From Cohnella phaseoli (GTDB taxonomy: Bacteria > Bacillota > Bacilli > Paenibacillales > Paenibacillaceae), in contig NZ_QRDZ01000015.1 of NCBI RefSeq assembly GCF_003386235.1, forward strand, positions 1-64,000: DNA of 64,000 nt, written 5' to 3'. A model generated the notes under the pieces. The model was not told where the DNA came from. It searched no databases and saw only the letters and a program-made list of their open reading frames with translations. The position numbers and the translations under genes are program-made. Below are positions 7,812 through 16,245 of this stretch, one piece after another (within the stretch, counting starts at the first letter, position 1; every line of letters begins with the position of its first letter).

Positions 7812-9269
7812 TCAGGCCCGTCGCCGCGAATTTTTTTTCTTGCTCAGCATGAACCAAGGAACGCGAAAGATCGTTTTCAGAAATTCTTTCTTGCGGAATG
7901 GGGCAATGGGTGTCAAATACGGCACGCCGAGCGATTTGATTGAAGCCAAGTGTATGCCGAGCAGGAACACGCCGATCATGATGCCGTACAGTCCGAACAT
8001 CGAAGCCAGCAGCACCATTCCAAAACGCAGAATTCGCACCGTGCCCGATAAAGCGATGGACGGAATCGTAAAAGAAGCGATAGCCGTCGCCGCGACGACG
8101 ATGATAGCGGGAGAAGAAATAATGCCGGCCTGTACGGCCGATTCCCCAATGACCAATGCGCCGACGATGCTGATCGCCGAACCGACCGAACGCGGCATCC
8201 GGACGCTAGCTTCCCTCAGCACCTCGAAAGTCGCTTCCATCAGCAGCGTTTCCATAAGCACGGGGAACGGAACGCCTTCGCGGGCGGTCAGAATACTGCT
8301 GAGCAGCTGCGGCGGCACCATTTCCGGATGGAAGGTCAGCGTTCCCACATAAAGGGACGGCAGCAGCAAATTCATAATAAAACCGACGTAACGGAGCCAA
8401 CGGATAAACGTTGCTACCGGATAAGCCAAATACAAATCCTCGGTTGTGATCAGAAAATGAACCAGCGTCGTGGGCAGCGCAAGCGCAAACGGAGTTCCGT
8501 CCACGATAATGGCGACCCGGCCGTCCAGCAAAATGTTGGCGACATCGTCTGGCCTCTCGGTGCTGTATACGGTTGGGAAGATGGAGGCCGGATTGTCCTT
8601 GATCAATTCCTCGATATATTGGGATTCGAGCACGCCGTCGATCTTCACGTTGCGAATCCGGCTTTTGACCTCTTCGACTATGGACGGCTTCGCTCTCTGA
8701 TCGATGTACATCACGGCGACATCGGTATGCGACAGCTCGCCTACTTTAAGCTTGTCGACGCGGACGGCAGCGCTGCGCAGTCTGCGGCGGACAAGCGAAA
8801 TGTTGATGTCGAGCGATTCTACGAAACCGTCGCGCGGACCGCGCACAACGGTTGAGGAGGGCGCTTCTTCGATCCCTCGCCTGTCCCAGCCGCTCGTCTG
8901 TATTGTGGCAATACCTCTGGCGCCGTTCAATAAAAGCAGCGTCCAGCCGCTCATGAGCATAGGGAGCGCTTCGTCTATCGTGTCGACGACTTTAGCCTCG
9001 GGAGCGGAGACGAAGGAGCGGCACAGCTCATCCAGACATTCGGACGGATCTGTCGAAGGAAGAGGCGAGGTCTGCAGGGACAGCAGGGGCGTGAGCGTCG
9101 TCAACTGCAACGTACGCTTGTCCACGAGACTGTCGATCCACATCAGCAGCGCCGGAGTCGCATCTTGGCCGATACGGCATTCCCGCGCGATCAGATCGGA
9201 GCTTTCCCCCAGGCGAAGCTCAAGCTCCCGCCTTCGTTCCGGCAAGGCATACAGGTGTTGTTTCTTCAT
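7812..9269 (-). CDS. gerKA: Spore germination protein GerKA/GerAA family
   Basis: A subunit of the germinant receptor: a large cytoplasmic N-terminal half (to about residue 240) and a C-terminal membrane half with four to five helices. Recognisable family features include the long stretch IAIIVDGTPFALALPTTLVH and the conserved REGVPFPVLMETLLMEATFEVLREA segment preceding the last helices. At 485 residues it is of usual length. First gene of the operon and divergent from the lipoprotein gene at 9447, with a 177-bp intergenic region that should hold both promoters. Confidence 0.93.
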   Translation of the reverse strand: MKKQHLYALPERRRELELRLGESSDLIARECRIGQDATPALLMWIDSLVDKRTLQLTTLTPLLSLQTSPLPSTDPSECLDELCRSFVSAPEAKVVDTIDEALPMLMSGWTLLLLNGARGIATIQTSGWDRRGIEEAPSSTVVRGPRDGFVESLDINISLVRRRLRSAAVRVDKLKVGELSHTDVAVMYIDQRAKPSIVEEVKSRIRNVKIDGVLESQYIEELIKDNPASIFPTVYSTERPDDVANILLDGRVAIIVDGTPFALALPTTLVHFLITTEDLYLAYPVATFIRWLRYVGFIMNLLLPSLYVGTLTFHPEMVPPQLLSSILTAREGVPFPVLMETLLMEATFEVLREASVRMPRSVGSAISIVGALVIGESAVQAGIISSPAIIVVAATAIASFTIPSIALSGTVRILRFGMVLLASMFGLYGIMIGVFLLGIHLASIKSLGVPYLTPIAPFRKKEFLKTIFRVPWFMLSKKKNSRRRA

Positions 9270-9446
9270 CTTGTCTCGCCTTTACAATGTGATGGTCAGA
9301 AAGCTGACGCCTATTCTCTTTCATTCTCTGTATCTCCATTCCGCAGGTCTCTAATTCGGTTGCTCCTGTTTCCAGTAAATAAAAAATCAACTAAGCTCGG
9401 TGTTCACTCGTCTATATGGGTACAATTGATTTTTGGAGTGATGCCA

Positions 9447-11108
9447 ATGAGGATTAAGCTGGCTGTTGCCGCGGCGATTCTGCTATCCGGTACGGCGTGC
9501 AGTTCTGCCCCGGCTCAAGAGAGACTTATCGAGGAAAAGGCGAGCGACCGTTCTGCGCTTGCGAATAACGAAGGGGTCGTCCAAGCCTCGATCGTACAAG
9601 CCGCCGATAAGGCGGACAACGAAGGGGATGTCCCGCTATCGTGGGAGAACTACTCGAATCGGGGTTCGGTTCAATTGCTAAAAGGAGGATTAAAGCAAGC
9701 GGAACGTATCGTAAAGGAAACGAGCCTGTATGCGGTTGACGGTTCGCGGGAGCCCAAAGTTGTCATCTATGCGCGCAAAAACGACACCGATCATCTTTAT
9801 GCGGCCCTGATTAAGGGAGAGGCTGCATACGATTTAGGAGCGATAGCGGGCTATTCTTACGATCAAGACAATCAGCTGACGGTGCGCAATCTATGGCTAT
9901 TCGGCAAAGAAGCGTTCAAAATACAAGGCTCTGTCGGAGCGGCCGCCTCGATTAGCCGCTACTTCGAGCTGGTAGACGGCGTTCCGAAGCCGCTGCTTGT
10001 CGTGGATGAAGGGCATGCTTTGGAGATGGACGTCGACCATGACGGGCAGTTGGAGGTGGTTTCTGCCGCCGGAACGAGTCCGCACATGGCGGTATATCGG
10101 TGGAATGGCGGGCGCATAGAGCGAAGCTCGTTGAACGATGCCTTGCAGACCGATGCGGTATCTATTACCGATGAAGGCGCGATTTTGGCCGCTTACGGAC
10201 AGGATGATCGTTCGTCGTATAAGCTGTACTGGCTGCAACGGAACGGATTAAAGCATTTTCAGACTTATTCGAGGGAGGAGTACGAATCGGAGCGCTTCGT
10301 TGCAATCCCGTATACGAGCGAGGAGGTGCTTCGCATTCGTGAGCTTGCCGACGGCTTGCGCGTTTTCGAGCCGTTCGTACCGCGCAAAGGCATTGCGACC
10401 GATTACGGGGTGGAGGCGGAACGGGAACGGGATGGCGTACTGAAGCTATCGTACCCGCATTTCTCGATTCGTCAATCGAAGACGGATCTGCGACCGAAGG
10501 ATAGCGGAGGCGTATCTCCCGAGAAGCGGTATTTTCCCGATTATACGGCGGAATGGATCGGATTTCCCGACAGCGAGGCGGGTGGGAGTTGGTATTTGCA
10601 GCGAGACTCGACGTATCTGTCGATCAGCACGGCCAAGCCGTACAGCAAGGAGCAACTGCTGTTCGTCGCCGCGTCGCTTGGGCCTCTGGAGGAGCTGACG
10701 CTATCCGACGGGTCCTCTCCAGCCGTCGTCAATCCGCCGCAAATTACGCGAGAGTATTTGTTTGCTCTAAAGGCGGTTAACGAGTTTGCTTCGGCATGGG
10801 CTCGCCGAGATCCCGAGGCCGGGCTGAAATGGGTAAGCGAAGATTGGAAGGCGGGCAAAGACCCTGAACAATTGGACGCATTCTTTCGCGGAACTTCCAA
10901 TCCGCACCATATGACCTTCGAGTTGTCCGGCAAGCGTCGCGTCGACGATCATACGTATTTGTTTGCTTTGCGGCTATACGAATACTACTCGGGCCAGCCG
11001 GATTCCATCCTCGGCTTCCCTGCCGATTACGGCCGGGGCTGGACGATCGAAGCGGTCAGAGAAGGAGAGAACGAAGCGGGCGAAGGGGTTTGGCGAGTTC
11101 GACCTTAG
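9447..11108 (+). CDS. Orphan lipoprotein of unknown function
   Basis: The start ATG at 9447 has TTGGAG eight nt upstream; longer versions have no RBS and would enter the divergent promoter region. The 553-residue product begins with a lipoprotein signal, MRIKLAVAAAILLSGTAC, with Cys18 as the candidate lipidated residue (the -3 residue Gly is not ideal). A stretch near 190-200 reads MDVDHDGQLEVVSAAG, resembling calcium-loop FG-GAP/VCBS-type repeats, and the C-terminus (about 460-553) resembles small domains that measure growth or outcome in Paenibacillus lipoproteins. I do not recognise a family. Divergent from gerKA; followed by a strong terminator. Confidence 0.75.
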   Translation: MRIKLAVAAAILLSGTACSSAPAQERLIEEKASDRSALANNEGVVQASIVQAADKADNEGDVPLSWENYSNRGSVQLLKGGLKQAERIVKETSLYAVDGSREPKVVIYARKNDTDHLYAALIKGEAAYDLGAIAGYSYDQDNQLTVRNLWLFGKEAFKIQGSVGAAASISRYFELVDGVPKPLLVVDEGHALEMDVDHDGQLEVVSAAGTSPHMAVYRWNGGRIERSSLNDALQTDAVSITDEGAILAAYGQDDRSSYKLYWLQRNGLKHFQTYSREEYESERFVAIPYTSEEVLRIRELADGLRVFEPFVPRKGIATDYGVEAERERDGVLKLSYPHFSIRQSKTDLRPKDSGGVSPEKRYFPDYTAEWIGFPDSEAGGSWYLQRDSTYLSISTAKPYSKEQLLFVAASLGPLEELTLSDGSSPAVVNPPQITREYLFALKAVNEFASAWARRDPEAGLKWVSEDWKAGKDPEQLDAFFRGTSNPHHMTFELSGKRRVDDHTYLFALRLYEYYSGQPDSILGFPADYGRGWTIEAVREGENEAGEGVWRVRP

Positions 11109-11202
11109 AGGCGTAAGGCAGACCTCACGGGGCGCGCAACGATCTGGGAGGCCGTAATAGGAGCGGAAACGATCGTCCGAACTGGCAAGTGCCGGACAAA
11201 GA

Positions 11203-11260
11203 AAAGCCCAAGCGGCAAGGGAAGCGATTTTTCGCATCCTTATGTCGATTGGGCTTTTTT
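11203..11260. terminator. Bidirectional terminator
   Basis: AAAGCCCAA at 11203-11211 pairs with TTGGGCTTT at 11249-11257; T-run on the plus strand, TTTTC on the minus strand. It sits between convergent genes. Confidence 0.8.
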
Positions 11261-11284
11261 ACATCTCATTCCGATAAGAAGTCG

Positions 11285-11971
11285 TTACGCATAACTGACG
11301 ATAGTATGGCAATAATCGCATTCCTTGCTTTCTCCGGGCCGCAGCACGGTTCTTGCTCCGCAGGTGGAGCAATTTAGGGTTCTTGGCGGAGACCTATCCG
11401 CCGCATCCGTTGGAGGATTTGCCCGATCCGAGATCAACACTATCGTATGGGTAATCGGATCGATATGAACGTTCGGCAGCAGTCCCAAATAAGCCATTCT
11501 CTCCAGCTCGTGACCGACGACAATCGGCTGCAATCCCACGTTAGCTGCGATTTGCGCCATGGAAGTCAGCCTCTGTTCGTAAATCATGGAACGATACTGA
11601 TCGTAGCGCAGCAGCATAGCTTTATTCGATCTGTTCGCCTTGACGTACATGAAAATACTAGGCAGTAAGAGGAACGCGATACACACCAGATAAACCTCTA
11701 AAATCGGGCTGCCATCGGTCGCCAGGCTGTTTATGTAAGAGACGGTCATTAAGATAAATAGAACTAAAAGGGTGTTGGCGCAAATTTTGTAATCGAGAAG
11801 TCTAAGATGAGGATAATTTCTATGTTTAGATGCCCGCAAAAAAATAAGAACGAAACCTGCGGGGAAAAATACGAACAGAACCAGGAAAATCACCCAGCCC
11901 GGATAAAACGGTCTTCCGTTGGCAGCCACTAACCTCTCTCCTTCGACATGTTGTTTCCCTAAATCTGACAT
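11285..11971 (-). CDS. Membrane protein with C-terminal zinc ribbon
   Basis: The 228-residue protein has three predicted membrane helices (about 24-46, 63-82, 91-110), a cytoplasmic helical middle (about 120-185) containing a winged-helix-like stretch MAQIAANVGLQPIVVGHELE, and a C-terminal zinc ribbon with two Cys pairs (NCSTCGA and CDYCHT). The middle resembles the PCI/winged-helix region of small Firmicutes membrane proteins, but I cannot name a family. It is a single gene with convergent downstream neighbour and its own terminator. The function is unknown; a zinc-dependent protein-interaction tail is the only clear hint. Confidence 0.7.
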   Translation of the reverse strand: MSDLGKQHVEGERLVAANGRPFYPGWVIFLVLFVFFPAGFVLIFLRASKHRNYPHLRLLDYKICANTLLVLFILMTVSYINSLATDGSPILEVYLVCIAFLLLPSIFMYVKANRSNKAMLLRYDQYRSMIYEQRLTSMAQIAANVGLQPIVVGHELERMAYLGLLPNVHIDPITHTIVLISDRANPPTDAADRSPPRTLNCSTCGARTVLRPGESKECDYCHTIVSYA

Positions 11972-12109
11972 AAACCGACTTCATTATATCATGCAATAAA
12001 CATTTCACTATACCTTTACGGAATCGAAAAATGTTGGTTGCAACGGTTTCGATTCGCAGATTCGGCGCTGACGGTACGGACGGGATTGGCGTAACCGTCC
12101 TTTCTCTCA

Positions 12110-12138
12110 TTGCCAAAGACGCAGGGATGTGCCATACT
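12110..12138 (+). promoter_or_regulatory. Candidate promoter of the HAD-MPE-glpP operon
   Basis: TTGCCA at 12110-12115 and CATACT at 12133-12138 are 17 bp apart. A start near 12145 would place the long hairpin at 12169-12229 inside the leader. Confidence 0.45.
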
Positions 12139-12168
12139 GTACGTGACGTTTGGAGTGACGGACGAGAG

Positions 12169-12229
12169 AAAGCTCCGAATGGCAAAGGGACGCGACTATT
12201 CGCGGTCTGTTTGCCGTTCGGAGCTTTTT
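12169..12229 (+). terminator. Long terminator-like hairpin in an mRNA leader
   Basis: An 18-bp stem (AAAGCTCCGAATGGCAAA at 12169-12186 with TTTGCCGTTCGGAGCTTT at 12210-12227, one T-G pair) is followed by T residues. It lies between a plausible promoter and the HAD gene 68 bp further on, so it may attenuate the operon or end a short RNA of about 85 nt. No second hairpin that would compete with it was obvious to me. Confidence 0.6.
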
Positions 12230-12296
12230 GCCGTTCCAGGAGCGTTGTCCGACTCACATTCAAACAATTTATGTCCGAAAAAGGGGGAAAACGGTC

Positions 12297-13115
12297 TTGC
12301 ATAGAGAATTGTTTTATTCATTCCAAGCCTATTTTTTCGATCTGGACGGCTGCGTCTATTTTGGCGACGCCCTTGCGCCGGGCGCGACAGAGGTAATCGA
12401 TGCTTTAAAACAATCCGGCAAACGGGTAATTTTCGTGACCAACAATTCCCGTTCGTCGGCCAAGACCATTGCCGAAAAGCTGCGGACAATGGGATTGGAG
12501 ACGCCGTCCGCGGATGTTGTAACCGCAACAGATTGCGTCGGGACGTATTTATCGGAGCGTTATGGCCGGCTTTCAATCCGGGCGGCGGGCAGCGATGAGC
12601 TCTGCGCGGCGCTGAGCGCCGCCGGGCACATCGTCGTCTTCGATAACGAAGAAGCTGCGGTCGATGCGGCCGTCATCGGATTGGATATCGCCTTTGACTA
12701 CCGAAAGCTGGAAATGCTCGGCGCTGCCGTCGGGGCCGGCGCGCGCTTGATCGCGGCCAACGCCGACTTGTCCCACCCTGGGCTCGATGGCGGCAAAGTG
12801 CCGGAGACGGGAGCGCTCGCCGCAGCGGTCGAAGCGATAACCGGGCTGCGGGCGGAATATGTCGGCAAGCCTGAGCCGCACCTGTTTGCCTATGGGCTGG
12901 AGCGATGCGGAGCGCGGCCTGAAGAATGCGTAATGATCGGCGATAATTATAATACGGACATTGTCGGCGGCCGCGGCGCGGGAATGCGCACCATATGGTT
13001 AGACGGAAGGACGGCGGCGGAACGAAGCCGAACCGCGGACGAGTATCGCGCTGCGGACTGGATCGTGGAGGATCTGGCGGAGCTAAGGCGAATCATGGAG
13101 GGATTAGACGTATGA
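12297..13115 (+). CDS. HAD-IIA family phosphatase (NagD/AraL-like)
   Basis: Predicted cytoplasmic sugar-phosphate or nucleotide phosphatase. The start chosen is TTG at 12297 with AAGGGGG nine nt upstream, giving 272 residues, the usual size. HAD motif I appears as FFDLDGCVYFG (nucleophile and acid Asp), motif II as VTNNSRSS, and motif IV near the C-terminus as ECVMIGDNYNTDI. The large C1/C2 cap between motifs II and III defines the IIA subgroup. Stop overlaps the next ATG (ATGA). Related proteins include B. subtilis YutF and AraL. The substrate is not deducible. Operon with a metallophosphoesterase and GlpP. Confidence 0.88.
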   Translation: MHRELFYSFQAYFFDLDGCVYFGDALAPGATEVIDALKQSGKRVIFVTNNSRSSAKTIAEKLRTMGLETPSADVVTATDCVGTYLSERYGRLSIRAAGSDELCAALSAAGHIVVFDNEEAAVDAAVIGLDIAFDYRKLEMLGAAVGAGARLIAANADLSHPGLDGGKVPETGALAAAVEAITGLRAEYVGKPEPHLFAYGLERCGARPEECVMIGDNYNTDIVGGRGAGMRTIWLDGRTAAERSRTADEYRAADWIVEDLAELRRIMEGLDV

Positions 13116-13993
13116 GAATCGAGCATGTGCCGGTTCCGAATCAGAAACAAGCGATTATTAAAATCGAGGGCTTAATCCGGCCGCTATCGCTGCTGCATGT
13201 GACGGATTGCCATATGAACGAAACGGATTTAAAAGACGGGGAAGAGGCATTCGCGGAATCGATGCGTCTTTACGGATTTGACGCACTGGCGACGCGAAAC
13301 CACTTTGACGATGCGCTGCGTTATGCCAACGACAAGTCGTTCGACTGCGTCGCGCTGACGGGCGATGTCGTCAACGGGGCCACGACAGGCAACTTGGAGC
13401 ATCTTGAAGGGCGTCTGAAGAGACTTGCCATGCCGTATCTGTACACGCCGGGCAATCACGATTGGGAGTATCCGCATCAGAGCTGGGGCGAGCGGACGCG
13501 CGCGGTCCAATATCCGAAGTTCGACCGGATTACCGGAGGACAGCCTGCGTATCGGGCCATTGCGCTGCAGGGCGTCAACCTGGTCGCGATCGACAACAGC
13601 ACTTATCAGATTACGGAAGAGCAATTGGCTTTTTTCCGGGAGCGGTTGGCCGAGGGGCTTCCGACGCTGTTGTTCTCGCATATTCCGATTTACGTTCCCA
13701 GCCTGCTGCCTGAAGTCGTGAAAATTTGGGGATCTCCGATTATGATGGCGGCGGAAGGGTGGGACGAGAAGCTTCGCAAAGAATGGATGGTCGAGAAAAC
13801 GACGGCCGCGACCCGAGCATTTTACGAGCTGCTGCTGAACAATCCGTATGACAATTTCGTCGGCGTTTTCTGCGGTCATGTTCATTTCGGCCATGCGTCG
13901 CCATTCGGACGAGGCTCCTGCCAATATGTGACAGAGCCCGGATTTGCCGGCGGCTATCGCGTCATTCATCTATTGCCTGCCACTTCACCATAG
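13112..13993 (+). CDS. Calcineurin-like metallophosphoesterase
   Basis: The 293-residue dinuclear metal phosphohydrolase shows all five signature blocks: D32-x-H34 in LLHVTDCHM, GDVVNG, GNHDWE, FSHIPI and GHVHFGH. The start overlaps the HAD stop; the longer upstream frame is antagonised by the HAD coding sequence. There is no signal peptide, so it should act in the cytosol. Substrate unknown. Translational coupling with a HAD phosphatase and a GlpP-like protein suggests a shared role in a phosphorylated metabolite, possibly glycerol-phosphate related, but that is inference. Confidence 0.88.
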   Translation: MRIEHVPVPNQKQAIIKIEGLIRPLSLLHVTDCHMNETDLKDGEEAFAESMRLYGFDALATRNHFDDALRYANDKSFDCVALTGDVVNGATTGNLEHLEGRLKRLAMPYLYTPGNHDWEYPHQSWGERTRAVQYPKFDRITGGQPAYRAIALQGVNLVAIDNSTYQITEEQLAFFRERLAEGLPTLLFSHIPIYVPSLLPEVVKIWGSPIMMAAEGWDEKLRKEWMVEKTTAATRAFYELLLNNPYDNFVGVFCGHVHFGHASPFGRGSCQYVTEPGFAGGYRVIHLLPATSP

Positions 13994-14005
13994 GAGGATA
14001 AAAAG

Positions 14006-14584
14006 ATGTCGTTGCTGCATCTTCTTGCCGGAAGGCCGGTCATCGCCGCACTGCGTACGAGCGACGAACTGGATATCGCGTTAAGCAGCCGCGTCGACCA
14101 TCTCTTTTTTATGGGGGGAAGCTTAACGGACGTCATTCATGGCGTACGGCTGGCGCGGGAGCAGGGCAAAGGCGCGTTCGTGCATCTCGATCTGATCCGC
14201 GGCTTGTCGAGCACCGATCGGGAGAGCGTCGAGTTTGTCCGCGACTTCGTCGGCGCCAACGGAATCGTGACGCCCAAAAGCCATCTGATCAAGGAGGCGA
14301 AGCAAGCGGGCTTGTACGCGGTTCTTCATCTGTTCGTGCTGGATTCGTTGGCGCTGGCCAACGGGCTGAAAATGGCGCAAACGATGAAGCCCGACGCGGT
14401 CGAGTTGATGCCCGGCGTTATTCCTAAGGTGGTTAGCGCGTTCGCGGACGCGCTTCCCGACATTCCGCTGATCGCCAGCGGTCTGATTCAGACGGAGGAC
14501 GAAGCGAACGGCATTCTGGATGCAGGGGCGACGGCACTCTCCGTGAGCGAACGCGCTTTGTGGAATTTCGAGTATGGAAAGTAG
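14006..14584 (+). CDS. glpP: Glycerol-3-phosphate-responsive antiterminator GlpP family
   Basis: The 192-residue TIM-barrel-like protein is of the GlpP family, which in B. subtilis binds glycerol-3-phosphate and leader RNA of glpFK and glpD to prevent termination. Recognisable blocks are VFFMGGSLTDV-like FFMGGSLTDVIHG, FVHLDLIRGLSSTD, GIVTPKSHLIKEAKQ, and PDAVELMPGVIPKV. RBS AGGAGG eight nt upstream. No glp structural genes are in the window, and the gene sits instead behind two phosphatases. Its target leader must be elsewhere, unless the hairpin at 12169-12229 in its own operon leader is regulated. Confidence 0.88.
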   Translation: MSLLHLLAGRPVIAALRTSDELDIALSSRVDHLFFMGGSLTDVIHGVRLAREQGKGAFVHLDLIRGLSSTDRESVEFVRDFVGANGIVTPKSHLIKEAKQAGLYAVLHLFVLDSLALANGLKMAQTMKPDAVELMPGVIPKVVSAFADALPDIPLIASGLIQTEDEANGILDAGATALSVSERALWNFEYGK

Positions 14585-14647
14585 GCGTACTTGAACTGTG
14601 AAAAGAAGCGAACGTCGGCCGGATGAGGAAATTTGCGAGTTCCCCCT

Positions 14648-15466
14648 CTACGGCTCGAAGCCTTCGCGACTGACGAATATCCGCTCGGAGGGGAACGCTC
14701 GGCCAAGCCGCTCCAGTACGGTTCGATAAGCTGTCGGACGGTTCCATTCCTGCAGATCCAGCCTGTCGTACAGCGAATGGATACCCAAGCTGCGCGTGCG
14801 CTTACCTCCGCTGCCGTCGCCCATAAAATAATCGTCCACGCACACGCGATCCGTAGCTTGCGCCAGCAGCTCCGGGAAAGCTTCGGTGCTAGGCAGCACG
14901 GGAGCGACCGCCGCTTGCGTCAGAATTCCGGCGGCGGTCAGCTCGCGCAGCGCATGCAAGCGAGCGGGGATCGGCGGGGCGTAAGGGGAGAAGGCTTTGC
15001 GAATGTCTTCCCGGTCGGTCTCGACCGTCATGCTGACGCGCACCCGATCGCCCAAACGTCCGAATAGATCGATATCCCGGGTCACGAGCGGGCTGCGCGT
15101 CTGCACAAGCAGGAAGTCGGGCGGCTCATCGGCCATTGCCTCCAGCAGCGATCTCGTCACCTGCTCCTTATGCTCGATAGGCTGGTAAGGGTCTGTGCTG
15201 GACGACATAAAGATCGTCACCGGGCCTTTGGCTTTAGCTTTGCGCAGCTCCTTAAGCAGCAGAGCGTCAGCTCCCCGTTTTACGTCCACCCATGCGCCCC
15301 ATTCGCCTTCCCGGAACAGGTTTACCGGCATTTGCCGCACATAGCAATAGGAGCAGCCGAATGTGCAGCCTGTATAAGGATTCAGCGAATGCGTGTATCC
15401 GCCGAGGAATCCGGTTCCTTTGTTAAGCAGCGTCTTCGGATGTTTGTCCTGTATATCCGGCTTCAT
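14648..15466 (-). CDS. Radical SAM protein, SplB/Rv2578c-like
   Basis: A 272-residue radical SAM enzyme. The start at 15466 has AAGGGGAG five nt upstream; the longer frame lacks one. The [4Fe-4S] motif CxxxCxxC occurs in NPYTGCTFGCSYCYVRQ (about residues 25-42). Following segments SSSTDPYQPIEHKEQVTR and LVQTRSPLVTRDIDLF match the family often annotated as spore photoproduct lyase-related or Rv2578c. These lack the N-terminal DNA-recognition part of true SplB, so photolyase activity is doubtful. It stands alone, convergent with glpP. The actual reaction is unknown. Confidence 0.82.
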   Translation of the reverse strand: MKPDIQDKHPKTLLNKGTGFLGGYTHSLNPYTGCTFGCSYCYVRQMPVNLFREGEWGAWVDVKRGADALLLKELRKAKAKGPVTIFMSSSTDPYQPIEHKEQVTRSLLEAMADEPPDFLLVQTRSPLVTRDIDLFGRLGDRVRVSMTVETDREDIRKAFSPYAPPIPARLHALRELTAAGILTQAAVAPVLPSTEAFPELLAQATDRVCVDDYFMGDGSGGKRTRSLGIHSLYDRLDLQEWNRPTAYRTVLERLGRAFPSERIFVSREGFEP

Positions 15467-15587
15467 GTCGTCTCCCCTTTCTGCGATATTTCCTATATCC
15501 AGTATAACTCCGAATGTGAACATATGTACGCTTTTTGGCATGAAAAGGCAAGATTGCATAATTCCTATTAGTCGGAAAGCGGTAAGT

Positions 15588-15630
15588 CTGATATGATATG
15601 GATAAGGCCCTTTTCGCGAGGGCCTATTTT
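15588..15630 (+). promoter_or_regulatory. Extended -10 promoter and 5' hairpin
   Basis: TGATATGAT at 15589-15597 is an extended -10 with no good -35. Directly at the predicted transcript start lies the hairpin AGGCCC (15605-15610) / GGGCCT (15620-15625) followed by ATTTTCTT. It could stabilise the 5' end or attenuate the two downstream ORFs. Confidence 0.4.
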
Positions 15631-15651
15631 CTTATAGGGAGGAAACGGTTT

Positions 15652-15726
15652 ATGAAATCGTTGTTTAAGCTGCTGACGGAGTATGTATCTGCGGGCAAGG
15701 AAGGTGAAACTCTGTATGAGCCGTAG
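15652..15726 (+). CDS. Small 24-codon ORF upstream of the GreA-like gene
   Basis: ATG at 15652 follows AGGGAGGAAACGG, one of the better ribosome binding sites of the region. The 24-residue product begins MKSLFKLLTEYVSAGKEGET and ends LYEP. Its stop lies 8 bases inside the GreA-like gene (overlap 15716-15726), so translation of the second gene is probably coupled to it. It could be a genuine microprotein or a coupling leader. I know of no homologue. Nothing in the peptide suggests an attenuator with a run of one amino acid. Confidence 0.5.
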   Translation: MKSLFKLLTEYVSAGKEGETLYEP

Positions 15727-16141
15727 TGTCGAGACAGCGTTTCGCGAAGATTTGCTGGAGCAGTTGACCTATTTCGAGAAGGAAACGTCCGAGCTGCTGA
15801 GAAAAGCGCATCCCGACGCGGCTAAGAGAGATGCGATTCACGCTTTAATCTCTGCATACTGCGATCATATTCAAGCCTATTTGGATGGCGATATTATCGG
15901 CGAGACCGATGCTTGCGTATGGATCGGCTCAACCGTCACGATCGTCGATGAGCTCGACGGTTCGGAGGAGCAATATAAACTCGTATTGCCGCACGAGATC
16001 GACGCCGACCTGGGCCACATCTCCTTTTTGTCGCCATTGGGCAGCCGCTTGCTGCTTGCCCGCAGAGGCGACCGGATCGAGGTCGATTCCCCGGCGGGCA
16101 GCTACGGCGTTATGCTGTTTGAAACCGTCTACAGAAAATAA
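15716..16141 (+). CDS. GreA/GreB C-terminal domain protein
   Basis: The start at 15716 (MSRSVETAF) has AAGGTG at suitable distance and overlaps the small ORF. The 141-residue product has an N-terminal helical part (about 1-60) and a C-terminal FKBP-like GreA/GreB domain with the block CVWIGSTVTIVDELDGSEEQYKLV and later SFLSPLGSRLLLARRGDRIEV, PAGSYGVMLFE. The coiled-coil finger of true GreA, with its acidic tip, is not evident, so it may bind RNA polymerase secondary channel partners without transcript-cleavage activity. Rnk/YkzC-like small Gre-domain proteins are the alternative. A terminator follows. Confidence 0.75.
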   Translation: MSRSVETAFREDLLEQLTYFEKETSELLRKAHPDAAKRDAIHALISAYCDHIQAYLDGDIIGETDACVWIGSTVTIVDELDGSEEQYKLVLPHEIDADLGHISFLSPLGSRLLLARRGDRIEVDSPAGSYGVMLFETVYRK

Positions 16142-16194
16142 CGCTGTCGGCGCAGCTTGCAGACCCAGAATAAGGGACATACAATATGGATACG

Positions 16195-16235
16195 AAAGGA
16201 CCTCAATCCGCTAAGTCGGAAATGGGGTCCTTTTT
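16195..16235. terminator. Terminator between the Gre-domain gene and hicB
   Basis: AAAGGACC at 16195-16202 pairs with GGTCCTTT at 16226-16233, T-run follows. It serves the plus-strand gene and may also stop the minus-strand hic operon. Confidence 0.75.
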
Positions 16236-16245
16236 GAAGGCTGTT

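Noticed and set aside
14648-15466. True spore photoproduct lyase
   Set aside because: It shares the radical SAM core but is about 70 residues shorter than SplB and lacks its N-terminal part, so I only call it a radical SAM protein.
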